From assembly GCA_036506795.1 (NCBI GenBank), contig DASXRC010000021.1:1-64000 (forward strand): a stretch of DNA of 64,000 nucleotides. The letters run 5' to 3'. The notes beneath the pieces are model-generated. The model was not told the DNA's origin. It saw only the letters and a program-made list of their open reading frames with translations, and did no database searches. Position 1 is the first letter of the stretch, and each line of letters begins with the position of its first letter. Positions 16,401 to 25,077 of this stretch are shown here, piece after piece. This DNA is from DASXRC01 sp036506795. GTDB lineage: Bacteria > Actinomycetota > Actinomycetes > Mycobacteriales > Micromonosporaceae. A program made the position numbers and the translations under genes.

Positions 16401-18396
16401 CGCCAGCTATGTCCACCTGCTCGGCGACCTCGTCGCCCACCCGGACCGGCCGGTCGTGGCCGCGACGCTCCGGCACCCAGCATCCTCGACCGCGCTGTCC
16501 GATCCGGCCGCGCCGCTACCGGCGTGGGACGGACCCGGCGTGGTCGAGCGAATCCGGGAGGTCGCCCGGCGCCGCCCAGAGGCGCCTGCCGTGGTCGGAG
16601 CCGGCGGGCGGCTCAGCTACCGGGCGTTGGAGGACGGCCGGCGAGCCACCACCGCCGCCATCCGCGCCGCCGACGTGGGCCCGGGCGACACCGTGGCCGT
16701 GCTCGCCACGCGCGACGTCCGGCTGCCCGTGCTTCTGCTCGGCGTGCTCGCGAGCGGCGCCCGCTGGGCCATCCTCGATCCGGAGCTGCCGCCGTCCCGG
16801 CTGGCCGCGCAGGCCCGTGCCGCGGGCTGCCGAGCGGCCCTGGTAGGCCCGGGCGCCGAGCACGCGCTGGCGGCGCTGCCGGGGCTGCGACTGTGCTCCC
16901 CGAACGGCGGCGGCCGGCTCGACGACGTCGCGCCCGCGGATGTCCGAGGCTACGCGGCGTTCACCTCGGGCAGCACCGGCGACGCCCGTGCGGTGTTCAC
17001 GGCCGAGCGGCCGCTCGCGCACTTCCTCGACTGGTACGTCCGCACCTTCGCGCTCAACGGAGACGATCGGTTCGCCGCGCTGGCCGGGCTCGCCCACGAT
17101 CCGCTGCTCCGCGACGTCTTCACCCCCCTCGTCGTCGGCGGCCAGCTCCACGTCCCTGCCGCGGCGGTACTTGGCGACCCGGCGCGGCTGGCCGGCTGGC
17201 TGGCCGCGGAGGGCGTCACGGTGCTGCACCTGACACCCCAGCTGGCCCGGCTGCTCGGTCGCGTGCGGACCGTGCTGCCCCGGATGAGGCTCGTCGCGCT
17301 CGCCGGTGACCAGCTGCGATGGTCCGATGTGGACGCGCTGCGCCGGCTCGCCCCGGCCGCACGCGTGGTCAACTTCTACGGCACCACAGAGACGCCGCAG
17401 GCGCAGGCCTGGTACGAGCCGACCCGGGACGGCGTTCGCGCCGGCCGCGGATCGCGGCCGGTGCCCGTGGGGGGCGGGATCGACGGCGCACAGCTTCTGG
17501 TCATCGGTCCGGATGGTCGGCCGGCGGCCGTCGGTGAGCAGGGGGAGGTCGTGGTCCGCAGCCGCTACCTGGCCACCGGCTACGCGACTGGCGGACGGCT
17601 CGACGAGGAGCTGACGCGCGCCCGATTCTCAGGCGAAGGGGACGACCGCATGTACCGGACCGGAGACCTCGGCCGCCACGAACCCGACGGGACCGTGGTG
17701 ATCGCCGGACGCACCGACGGCCAGGTCAAGATCCGAGGATTCCGGGTCGAGGTCGGCGAGGTCGAGGCCGCGCTCCTTGGGTACCCCGGCGTGCGCCAGG
17801 CGGTGGTGGTCACCGCTCGGCACGACGGCGAACTCGTCCTGCACGGCCATCTCGCCGCCGATCCGGGCGTCACGGTCGAGGCCGTGCGCGGGCACCTCCG
17901 CACGGTCCTGCCGGCGTACGCGATGCCGGCGTCCCTGACCCTGCTGCCCGCGCTGCCGCTGACCCCCAACGGCAAGGTCGACCGCGACGCGCTGCCCCGG
18001 CCGGTTCCGCGGCCGCCGGTCGGAGGCGCCGACGACCCCGCGACGCCGACCGAGTGGCTCGTCGCCGCGGTCTGGCAGCGGGTCCTCGGCCTCCCCCGGG
18101 TCGGCCGCGGGGAGAACTTCTTCGAGGTCGGTGGCCACTCGATGGCCATCGTTGCGGTGCAGGCCGAACTGGCCGCGCGGCTCGACCGGGACGTCCCCAT
18201 CGTCGACCTGTTCAGTCACCCGACCGTTGGCGCGCTCGCGGCCCATCTCGACGGCTCCGCCGCCGCGCCCGGTCTCGACCGCGCCGCCGAAAGGGTGGCC
18301 GCGCGGCGGGCTCGGGCGCTGCGCCGCCACACCGACCGAACCGGCGCCGCCGACGCCGGACCCGACGCGGCCGCACACGAGGAGGCCAGCAGATGA
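13399..18396 (+). CDS. Non-ribosomal peptide synthetase, A-PCP-C-A-PCP (starter and second module)
   Basis: 1665 residues from ATG 13399 (ATGA overlap with the LanB-like gene). Domains: A1 ~1-510 (core motifs YTSGSTGRPKG, NWYGPTETT, SGKVD); PCP1 with Ser542 in CGGHS; condensation domain ~590-1010 with HHTVFDG (His725); A2 ~1040-1530 (invariant Lys1526 in NGKVD); PCP2 with Ser1581 in GGHS. There is no N-terminal condensation domain, so A1 loads the starter. Hand-read specificity residues of A1 are about D-V-L-C-I-A-W-V-C, which match no standard code; they share positions with Pro- and aromatic-type pockets. A2 carries GLAHDPLLRDVFTPL and about D-P-R-H-A-A-F-Q-A, reminiscent of the DPRH start of Lys2/alpha-aminoadipate adenylation domains, and its A3 loop (SGSTGDARAV) lacks the usual Pro-Lys. 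The product passes to the PKS. Confidence 0.93.
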   Translation: MTLLGDLVAARAAEWPGGIAVRQWDEALTYRELTDAAARLANVLRRHGVGPEVRVGVCARRHPQVLVGLLGVLFAGGAYVPLDPGHPPTRRALVLADAGIAVVVVDDAGAAALAGSGLRLVPLGVGGESGSPPPSAVPDNAAYVLYTSGSTGRPKGVTVSHRNAVAFTTSTARAFELDETCRSIGFAALGFDVSILDIFAPLSRGGSVALIPDTDRVDPARLQHFLEAHDVTWGCLPPALLPLLDPDRLRNLRHAITAGEPPGPEQVARWSAPPRRRFYNWYGPTETTVCVVGTELTGAWDRPLPIGHPLAGCRAYVLDERLRPCPPGVPGELHVGGPQVARGYLGRPALTADRFVPDPFGDVPGARLYRTGDRVTWNPARGLEFLGRLDRQVKIAGQRVELGEVESVLRLHADVLQAVADIRPGPAGQAELVAYLTPATAPDLSTVRAHCADRLPSYMIPTRVVRLAALPLNVSGKVDLAALQMTAAARTEARRSTDRPSGQVATPMQADVLTAVLAAWRSVFDTGEPGLDDDFLECGGHSLLAMRLVAALRGRLNRAVTVEDVLAGRTPAGLAARVARLAEHGDVPVRTGQPPALSPAQRRVWFVDRLAATTPAYNIAFAERLRGDLDLPALAAALRAVADKHDVLRWRLPATGGQPRVVVEPPGPVPLPVEELRGPDAERLLRDRLDAEASERFDLAEGPLWRVRLFRLGEREHVLAVTVHHTVFDGWSQELFQRDLSRAYAAAHEGRAPDLGALSATYADYVGWLSDRNRRHGTDVGWWFDHLTGAPTVLDLPRDSARPPVQTFHGARSHATVAAGPASDVDALAAARGTTPYAVLLAAFAQFLRRLTGQHEVVVGAPVADRRHPAFDDVIGFCVDTVPLRLAVHDDQSFGGHVDACRAELVAALARTDTPLERIVAALGVQRDLSRNPLIQVLFNMYNFAEAGLALPGLTAEALEAGLPGSLFDLTLYVSVRGDEYALQAVYNADLYRRERVDALLASYVHLLGDLVAHPDRPVVAATLRHPASSTALSDPAAPLPAWDGPGVVERIREVARRRPEAPAVVGAGGRLSYRALEDGRRATTAAIRAADVGPGDTVAVLATRDVRLPVLLLGVLASGARWAILDPELPPSRLAAQARAAGCRAALVGPGAEHALAALPGLRLCSPNGGGRLDDVAPADVRGYAAFTSGSTGDARAVFTAERPLAHFLDWYVRTFALNGDDRFAALAGLAHDPLLRDVFTPLVVGGQLHVPAAAVLGDPARLAGWLAAEGVTVLHLTPQLARLLGRVRTVLPRMRLVALAGDQLRWSDVDALRRLAPAARVVNFYGTTETPQAQAWYEPTRDGVRAGRGSRPVPVGGGIDGAQLLVIGPDGRPAAVGEQGEVVVRSRYLATGYATGGRLDEELTRARFSGEGDDRMYRTGDLGRHEPDGTVVIAGRTDGQVKIRGFRVEVGEVEAALLGYPGVRQAVVVTARHDGELVLHGHLAADPGVTVEAVRGHLRTVLPAYAMPASLTLLPALPLTPNGKVDRDALPRPVPRPPVGGADDPATPTEWLVAAVWQRVLGLPRVGRGENFFEVGGHSMAIVAVQAELAARLDRDVPIVDLFSHPTVGALAAHLDGSAAAPGLDRAAERVAARRARALRRHTDRTGAADAGPDAAAHEEASR

Positions 18397-18414
18397 GAAA
18401 GGCCAGCAGATGAG
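18384..18414 (+). repeat. Tandem duplication of a start region (17-bp period)
   Basis: GGCCAGCAGATGAG occurs at 18384-18397 and again at 18401-18414. The first copy overlaps the NRPS stop; its ATG opens only a six-codon frame that ends at the second copy. The second copy's ATG (18410) is the PKS start. A duplicated GGAGG-side start region may affect translational coupling. Confidence 0.7.
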
Positions 18415-21400
18415 CGAGAACACGGACAGCGCGGTCGAGCCGATCGCGGTCATCGGCCTGGCCTGTCGGGTGCCCGGCGCCGCCTCCCTCGACGAGTTCT
18501 GGGAGAACCTGCTGGGCGGGGTGGAGTCGGTCCACTTCTTCTCGCGCGAAGAGCAGGTCGCCATCGGGCTGCCCGAACGGGATCTCGACGATCCCAGCTT
18601 CGTGCCGGCCGCTCCCGTGCTCGACGACGTCGCGGGATTCGACGCCGGGCTGTTCGGGATGACGCGGCGTGAGGCCGAGCTGCGGGATCCGCAGCAACGG
18701 CTATTCCTCGAGCTGTGCCACACCGCGCTGGAGAATGCCGGCTACGATCCCGGGCGCTATCCGAGCGACATCGGCGTCTACGGCGGCATCGGCGCCGACG
18801 AGTACCAGTGGCTGTATATCCGGCGTAACCCGGCCGTGCTGGCCGCCACCGGGAATCTGGCCGTTTCCGTCGCCAACCACCCCGACTACCTCGCGACGCT
18901 GGCCTCGTACAAGCTGAACCTTCGCGGTCCGAGCCTGACCGTCCACACCGCGTGCTCGACGACGCTGGTCGCGTTCCATCTGGCCTGCGAGGCCCTGCGC
19001 AACGGCGAGTGCGACATGGCCTTGACCGGGGGAGCCTCGATCGAGCTTCCGCCCGGGCGGGGGTACGTCCACGCCGACGGCGGCATCCTGTCCGTGGACG
19101 GGCACACCCGAACCTTCGACGCGTCGGCGAGCGGCACCGTCTGGGGCAGCGGGGGCGGCCTTGCCGTCCTTAAGCGTCTCTCCGACGCCCTCACCGACGG
19201 CGACCACATCCGGGCCGTGGTGCTGGGCAGCGCCATCAACAACGACGGGGCGACGAAGGTCGGTTTCTCGGCGCCGAGCCGTGACGGGCAGGCGTCGGTG
19301 ATCGCGCAGGCCCTCGGCGTCGCGAACGTCGACCCCCGCACGGTGGGCTACGTCGAGGCACACGGCACCGCGACGGCGCTCGGCGACCCGATCGAGGTCG
19401 CGGCGTTGACCAGCGTCTTCGGTCGGGCGTCGACCGACACCGGCTGGTGCGCGCTGGGTTCGGTGAAGACAAACGTCGGCCACCTCGGCTCGGCGGCCGG
19501 CATCACCGGGCTGATCAAGACGGTGTTGTCTCTTGAGCACGGCCTGATCCCGCCGAGCCTGAACTTCGAGCGGCCCAACCCGAAGCTCGGCCTCGAGAAC
19601 AGCCCGTTCTACGTCAACGCGACCCTGAGCAAGTGGCAACCGGACGACGGTTCGCGTCGGGCCGGTGTCAGCTCCTTCGGCATTGGCGGCACCAACGCGC
19701 ATGTCGTCCTCGAGCAGGCGCCCGCACCCTCACGCCAACCGACGCCGCCAGTGGCAGAGACCGACCTGCGACCGACCCACCTGCTGCGGGTCTCGGCGCG
19801 GACCCAGGCCGCTCTCGACGCGCTGGCCGAGCGGCTGGCCGGGCACCTCGAGCGGCATCCCGACGTCGACCTCGCCGACGTCGCGTACACGCTCCGGGTC
19901 GGGCGCGCTGAACTCGGGCACCGGTGTGCGGTGGTTGCCGGGGATGTCAGCCAGGCGGTGACCGGGCTGCGCGACCGGGAACGCCACATCGCCGGCGCGC
20001 TGCCCGTCCGGCTGCCGCGGGTGGCCTTCCTCTACTCCGGGCAGGGTTCGCAGTACGCCGGGATGGGCGACGAGCTGTACCGGGCCAACCCGGTGTTCCG
20101 CGACGCGGTCCAGGAGTGCCTGAACGCGCTGGACGGCGGCTTGGCCGACGAGCTGAGGCGCGTGCTGCTTTGCGCGCCGGACGGAGACGTCCACGCCAAC
20201 GCCCGGCTGGCTCAGACCGCCCTCACCCAGCCCGCGCTGTTCACCGTCGAGTACGCGCTCGCCCGCCTCTGGGAGTCCGCCGGAGTCACCCCGGCCGCCG
20301 CGATCGGCCACTCGATCGGCGAGTACGTCGCCGGCACGCTCGCCGGCGTCTTCCGCCCGTCCGACGCGGCTCGTCTCGTCGCCGGGCGCGGCCGGCTGAT
20401 GCAGTCGATGCCGACCGGATCCATGCTCGCCGTGCAGCTCGACGAGGCCACGCTCGCCGGCCGCCTGCCGGACGGTCTGTCGATCGCGACCGTCAACGGA
20501 CCACGGGCGTGCGTCGTCGCCGGGGAGACCTCGCAGGTCGACAGCTTCGCCCAGGATCTGACGGCGAGCCGGGTCCCGTGCAAGCGGCTGCGGACGTCAC
20601 ACGCCTTCCACTCGCCGATGATGGAGCCGATCCTCGCGGAGTTCCGAGACGTCGTCGCCGGCGTGCCACGGCGGGCGCCGCAGGCACCGTTCCTGTCCAA
20701 TGTGACCGGTGACTGGATCACTGCCGACGAGGCGACCGACCCGTCGTACTGGGCGCGGCACCTGCGGTCCACGGTGCGGTTCGGCGCGTGCGTGGCGACC
20801 CTGCTGGCCGACGGGGAGTGGCTGCTCGTCGAGTGTGGGCCCGGCAAACAGCTCGCCGGACTGGCGCGCATGCAGACCCCGCGCGACGGGGTGCCGCCCC
20901 TGGCCAGCCTGCCCGGGCCGGACGACCGGCAGACCGCCATGGAGGCCTTCCACACCACCGCAGGCCGGCTGTGGGTCAGCGGCGTCGCGCTCGACGGCGA
21001 CGGCCTCCAGGGGAGGCGCCGCCGGGTGCCGCTCCCGCCTTATCCGTACGAGCGGAAGTCGTACTGGGTCGAGCCCACGGGGCCGCCGGCCTCCGCCGTA
21101 GCCGAGCCGACAAGGCGGCGGCCGCTCGATGAGTGGTTCACGGTGCCGGTCTGGCGGCAGGCGCTGCCGCGCGAACCCGCCGTGCCCGAGCGATGCCTCG
21201 TCTTCGCCGACGGTCCCGCCGCCGACGCCGTCGTCGCCGGACTCCGGGCGGCCGGCGCGCAGGTCATCCACGTCGCGCCGGGCACGGCGTACGCGAAGAC
21301 CGGCGACGCCGCGTTCACCGTCCGGCCGGCCGCGCGGAGTGACTATGATGCGCTGTTCACCGATCTCGCGGCGCTGGGTGGCGTCCCCGCACGGGCCGTG

Positions 21401-23887
21401 CACGCCTGGGCGCTCGACGGGACGGTGGCCGCCGGTGACCCCGAGCTCGCCTGGGAGGCCCAGGACCGCGGCTTCTTCAGCCTGCTCTGCCTCACGCAGG
21501 CGGCCGCGACCGCCCAGGCGCCCCTCCACGTCGACGTGCTGACCGCGGGCACTCAGGACGTGACCGGAGGCGACGCGACCCGGCCCGAACACGCGACCGT
21601 GGCCGGCATCGCGAAGGTCGTCCCGCTGGAGGTTCCGACGGTCACGGTGCGCCACGTCGACGTCGGCGACGACGTGGCCGACGCGGTCGACGAGGTGTGC
21701 CGGGCTCCGGCGGACCGGGCGGTCGCGGTGCGTGGCGGGCGCCGCTGGATCCAGGACTACGAGCCGGTGACGCTCGCCGAGCCGACCGCCCCGCCGGGCC
21801 CGCGCGAGGGCGGCGCCTACCTCATCACGGGCGGGCTCGGCGGCCTGGGCATCACGCTGGCCGAGGACCTGGCGCGGCTGGCCCGGGCGAGGCTGATACT
21901 GGTCTCGCGGTCCGGGCTCCCGACCCGGTCGGAGTGGGACAGCCACCTGCGCCTGCACGGGACCACCGACCGGACGGGCAGGGCGATCGCCGCGATCCGC
22001 CGGATGGAGGACGCCGGCGCCGAGGTGCTGGTGTGCGCCGCGGATGTGTCCGATGAGGACGATCTGCGGAGCGTGCGTGAGCAGGTGTTCTCGACGTTCG
22101 GCCGCCTCGACGGCATCGTGCACGCCGCCGGCGTGCCCGGCGGCGGCATGACCGAGGTCAAGGAACGAGCGGCGGCCGAGGCCGTCCTGCTGCCCAAGGT
22201 GCGCGGCACGCTGATGCTTCGGCGCGTCTTCGGCGACCTACCGCTGGACTTCGTCACCTTGTTCTCGTCGGTGACCGCGGTCGCCGGCGGGTTCGGCCAG
22301 GTCGACTACTGCGCCGCCAACAACTTCCTCGACGCGTACGCGCGCGGCAGCCACGGGTGGTCCGCGCAGGTGACATCCATCAACTGGGGCGGCTGGCTGG
22401 AGGTCGGCATGGCCGCCGAGGTGGCCGCGCCCGCAACGTTCCGAGCGCTGCAGCACGGAGACCGGATCCGCCCGATCGACCATCCCGTGCTCACCGCCCA
22501 CCACGAGGGCGGCGGCGAGGTGCTTCCATGGTTCAGCGGCGTCGTGGCGCCGGACACCCACTGGCTCCTGGACGAGCACCGCATCTCTGGCGTGCCGGTG
22601 GTTCCCGGCACGGCTCACCTGGAGACGGTGCGGGCCGCCTTCGCCGCGGCGTGGCCAGGAGCGGGTGACGTGGAGCTGCGTGACGTCGTGTTCGTCGAAC
22701 CGATGGCGGTCGCGGACGGAGCCGCGGCCGAAGTCCGAGTGGCGTTCGCCGACGGCGTCGACTGCGTGGACTTCCAGCTTGCCGGCGTGCGGGCCGGTGC
22801 CACCACCGTGCACGTGCGCGGCAGCGCCGTCCGGCTCGACCCCGATCCCGCCCCGACGGTCGACCTGGCCACCGTCCGGGACCGCTGCGGTCTGACCGCG
22901 CACGATGTGGACCCAGCCGGCGAGCGGTCACACTCCGGGCTGCTGACGTTCGGAGACCGCTGGCGCGCCCTGCGTACGGTCCACATCGGACCGGACGAGG
23001 AGCTGGCTCTCCTGGAGGCTCCTCCATCGGTCGCGGCCGAGCTGGACCGATGGGTGTTGCACCCGGCGCTGCTCGACGAGGCGACCTCGTTCGGCCGTCG
23101 GCACGGCGACGGCCAGTACCTGCCTCTCGGCTACGGCCGGATCCGGATACGCGGGGCGCTGCCGGCCCGGTTCTACAGCCACCTGCGCTACCGGGGCGAG
23201 GCTCACGGCGAGGTGATCGCCGCCGACCTGTCGCTCCATGACGCGACGGGCCGCGAACTGGTCGCCATCACGGACTTTGTCCTGCGCCGCGTCGACGTGG
23301 CCGCAGTGACCGAGGCGGTCTCCGGCGTCGAGCCGGGCGCCGGCCCCTCCGGCACCGCGGCACTCCCGGAGGCGTCTGTCTCGACGGCGACGGGCATTGC
23401 TCCGGCCGACGGAGCCGAGGCGTTCCGCCGGATCCTGGCCGCCAATCTGGCACCACAGGTGGTGGTCACCGCGCAGCCACTAGCACAGGTCGTGGCCGGC
23501 GTCACCAACGTCACCCAGGAGACCGTCGCCGACGAGCTCGTCGGCACGGCCGCCGCCGACCCTCGTCGCGACGCCAGCCGCGAGGGTTACGTCGCGCCCC
23601 GAACCCGGCTGGAGACGACGCTAGCCGACGTGTGGGGTGCCGTCCTCGGCGTAGACGCGGTCGGCGTGGAGGACGACTTCTTCGACCTCGGCGGCAATTC
23701 GCTCGTCGCCGTCCAGTTGATCTCGGAGATCCGCAAGGCGACCGGGGCCCGACTGCCCATGCGCAGCCTCTTCGAGTCCCCGACGGTGGCCGGCATGGCC
23801 GCCCTCGTCGACGGCCTGGAGGCGGCCGCCGGGCCCGACCCGGGCGAGGACGCGATTCCCAGGCTGGCCAGGCCGACCGCCGAATGA
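18410..23887 (+). CDS. Type I polyketide synthase module, KS-AT-KR-DH-ACP
   Basis: 1825 residues from ATG 18410. KS ~10-435 has the full triad: Cys182 (HTACSTT), His318 (EAHGTAT), His358 (KTNVGHLGS). AT ~530-860 has Ser635 (GHSIGE) and HAFH at 731-734, the signature of malonyl-CoA specificity. KR ~1135-1400 has GGLGGLG and Tyr1300 (YCAANN). DH ~1375-1640 carries His1390 in EHRISGVPVVPG and Asp1556 in HPALLDE. ACP ~1735-1815 has Ser1764 (GGNSL). The dehydratase lies after the ketoreductase, opposite to the usual DH-KR order of modular cis-AT synthases but as in enediyne/PUFA-type synthases. It extends the dipeptidyl chain by C2 and should leave an alpha,beta-alkene unless further reduced in trans by the operon's MDR enzyme. 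Confidence 0.93.
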   Translation: MSENTDSAVEPIAVIGLACRVPGAASLDEFWENLLGGVESVHFFSREEQVAIGLPERDLDDPSFVPAAPVLDDVAGFDAGLFGMTRREAELRDPQQRLFLELCHTALENAGYDPGRYPSDIGVYGGIGADEYQWLYIRRNPAVLAATGNLAVSVANHPDYLATLASYKLNLRGPSLTVHTACSTTLVAFHLACEALRNGECDMALTGGASIELPPGRGYVHADGGILSVDGHTRTFDASASGTVWGSGGGLAVLKRLSDALTDGDHIRAVVLGSAINNDGATKVGFSAPSRDGQASVIAQALGVANVDPRTVGYVEAHGTATALGDPIEVAALTSVFGRASTDTGWCALGSVKTNVGHLGSAAGITGLIKTVLSLEHGLIPPSLNFERPNPKLGLENSPFYVNATLSKWQPDDGSRRAGVSSFGIGGTNAHVVLEQAPAPSRQPTPPVAETDLRPTHLLRVSARTQAALDALAERLAGHLERHPDVDLADVAYTLRVGRAELGHRCAVVAGDVSQAVTGLRDRERHIAGALPVRLPRVAFLYSGQGSQYAGMGDELYRANPVFRDAVQECLNALDGGLADELRRVLLCAPDGDVHANARLAQTALTQPALFTVEYALARLWESAGVTPAAAIGHSIGEYVAGTLAGVFRPSDAARLVAGRGRLMQSMPTGSMLAVQLDEATLAGRLPDGLSIATVNGPRACVVAGETSQVDSFAQDLTASRVPCKRLRTSHAFHSPMMEPILAEFRDVVAGVPRRAPQAPFLSNVTGDWITADEATDPSYWARHLRSTVRFGACVATLLADGEWLLVECGPGKQLAGLARMQTPRDGVPPLASLPGPDDRQTAMEAFHTTAGRLWVSGVALDGDGLQGRRRRVPLPPYPYERKSYWVEPTGPPASAVAEPTRRRPLDEWFTVPVWRQALPREPAVPERCLVFADGPAADAVVAGLRAAGAQVIHVAPGTAYAKTGDAAFTVRPAARSDYDALFTDLAALGGVPARAVHAWALDGTVAAGDPELAWEAQDRGFFSLLCLTQAAATAQAPLHVDVLTAGTQDVTGGDATRPEHATVAGIAKVVPLEVPTVTVRHVDVGDDVADAVDEVCRAPADRAVAVRGGRRWIQDYEPVTLAEPTAPPGPREGGAYLITGGLGGLGITLAEDLARLARARLILVSRSGLPTRSEWDSHLRLHGTTDRTGRAIAAIRRMEDAGAEVLVCAADVSDEDDLRSVREQVFSTFGRLDGIVHAAGVPGGGMTEVKERAAAEAVLLPKVRGTLMLRRVFGDLPLDFVTLFSSVTAVAGGFGQVDYCAANNFLDAYARGSHGWSAQVTSINWGGWLEVGMAAEVAAPATFRALQHGDRIRPIDHPVLTAHHEGGGEVLPWFSGVVAPDTHWLLDEHRISGVPVVPGTAHLETVRAAFAAAWPGAGDVELRDVVFVEPMAVADGAAAEVRVAFADGVDCVDFQLAGVRAGATTVHVRGSAVRLDPDPAPTVDLATVRDRCGLTAHDVDPAGERSHSGLLTFGDRWRALRTVHIGPDEELALLEAPPSVAAELDRWVLHPALLDEATSFGRRHGDGQYLPLGYGRIRIRGALPARFYSHLRYRGEAHGEVIAADLSLHDATGRELVAITDFVLRRVDVAAVTEAVSGVEPGAGPSGTAALPEASVSTATGIAPADGAEAFRRILAANLAPQVVVTAQPLAQVVAGVTNVTQETVADELVGTAAADPRRDASREGYVAPRTRLETTLADVWGAVLGVDAVGVEDDFFDLGGNSLVAVQLISEIRKATGARLPMRSLFESPTVAGMAALVDGLEAAAGPDPGEDAIPRLARPTAE

Positions 23888-23908
23888 CGTTCACCTGAGG
23901 AGGACGAC

Positions 23909-24130
23909 GTGTCTGACACCGAAGGCAGCGGCGGATCCCGCTACCTGGTGGTCATCAACGACGAGGAGCAGTACTCCATCTGGGCGGAGGACCGGCAGAT
24001 CCCGGCCGGCTGGCGGGCGACCGGCTTCGCTGGCGACAAACTGGAGTGCCTGTCACACATCGAGACCGTTTGGACGGACCTGCGGCCGCGCAGCGTGCGC
24101 CTGGCCATGGCATCGGAGGAGGACACATGA
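23909..24130 (+). CDS. MbtH-like protein
   Basis: 73 residues from GTG 23909 with GAGGAGG a few bases upstream. It contains the family signature: NDEEQYSIWAEDRQIPAGW, then CLSHIETVWTDLRPRS. MbtH proteins bind NRPS adenylation domains and are needed for their folding or activity. It lies 21 bp after the PKS and overlaps the dioxygenase gene by four bases (ATGA). It most likely serves one or more of the four A domains in this operon. Confidence 0.96.
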   Translation: MSDTEGSGGSRYLVVINDEEQYSIWAEDRQIPAGWRATGFAGDKLECLSHIETVWTDLRPRSVRLAMASEEDT

Positions 24131-25077
24131 CCACGGCGTTGCCCATGACCGTGCCCGCCGACGGCACGCCCATCATCGAGTACATCACCGATCGGCGAGC
24201 CGAGCTGCGCGCCGCGCTGGCCGAGCACGGGGCGCTGCTGTTTCGGGGCTTCGACGTCGGTGGGGTCGACGGGTTCGACCGGGTGGTCCGCGCTCTGTCC
24301 GGCGCACCGCTGACCTACACGGAGCGCTCGTCGCCGCGCAGCACGATCAAGGGTCAGGTGTACACATCGACGGACTACCCCGCGGAGGAGGAGATCTTCC
24401 TCCACAACGAGAACTCCTACCAGGCGAGCTGGCCCCTGACCCTGTACTTCTACTGCATCCAGCCGCCCACCTCGCTCGGCGCCACACCACTCGCCGACGT
24501 ACGCCGGGTATACGCCGAGATCGATCCGACCATCCGCGACGAGTTCGAGCGGCGGCGCTGGACGCTGGTGCGCAACTTCTACCGCGATTTCGGTACGCCC
24601 TGGCAGGAGGTGTTCAACACCGACGACCCGGACGAGGTGGCCGCGTACTGCGGCCGGAACGACATCGGGATCGAATGGACGGCGGACGGCGGGTTGCGCA
24701 CCAGGGCGGTGCGCGACGCGGTGCATCGCCGGCCCGGCAGCGAGGCGCCGAGATGGTTCAACCACGCCACGTTCTTCCACGTGACCACCCTCGCCAAGGA
24801 CCTCCAGGAGGCGCTCCTCGCGATGTTCGGTGAGCAGGGGCTGCCCACCAACACGTACTACGGCGACGGCGGATCGATCCCGACCGAGGTGATGGACCAG
24901 CTCCGGGCCGCGTACCGATCGGTGACCGTTCGATTCGACTACGAGCGCGACGACGTGCTGGTCGTGGACAACATGACCGCCGCACACGGCCGGGAGCCGT
25001 TCACCGGGCCCCGGAAGATCGCGGTGGCGATGGCCGAGCCGTACGCGCCGGCCCCCAGCGGGAGCAGCGATGACTGA
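24127..25077 (+). CDS. SyrP/TauD-like Fe(II)/2-oxoglutarate dioxygenase, probable Asn beta-hydroxylase
   Basis: 316 residues. The TauD/SyrP-like fold is recognisable from LLFRGFDV near the N-terminus, the iron-binding HNE in FLHNENSYQASWP (about residue 95), the conserved WFNHATFFH, NTYYGDGGSIP and the distal iron ligand in DNMTAAHGREPF. The Arg that binds 2-oxoglutarate is likely in FTGPRKIAVAM. Characterised relatives hydroxylate Asp or Asn at the beta carbon, either free (AsnO type) or carrier-bound (SyrP type). The next gene encodes a module with an Asn code, so beta-hydroxyasparagine is the natural prediction. It overlaps the MbtH gene (ATGA) and the following NRPS by 8 bases. Confidence 0.9.
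   Translation: MTTALPMTVPADGTPIIEYITDRRAELRAALAEHGALLFRGFDVGGVDGFDRVVRALSGAPLTYTERSSPRSTIKGQVYTSTDYPAEEEIFLHNENSYQASWPLTLYFYCIQPPTSLGATPLADVRRVYAEIDPTIRDEFERRRWTLVRNFYRDFGTPWQEVFNTDDPDEVAAYCGRNDIGIEWTADGGLRTRAVRDAVHRRPGSEAPRWFNHATFFHVTTLAKDLQEALLAMFGEQGLPTNTYYGDGGSIPTEVMDQLRAAYRSVTVRFDYERDDVLVVDNMTAAHGREPFTGPRKIAVAMAEPYAPAPSGSSDD

Noticed and set aside
13303..16476. A 1057-codon minus-strand open frame
   Set aside because: Same reason: shadow of the LanB-like and NRPS genes.
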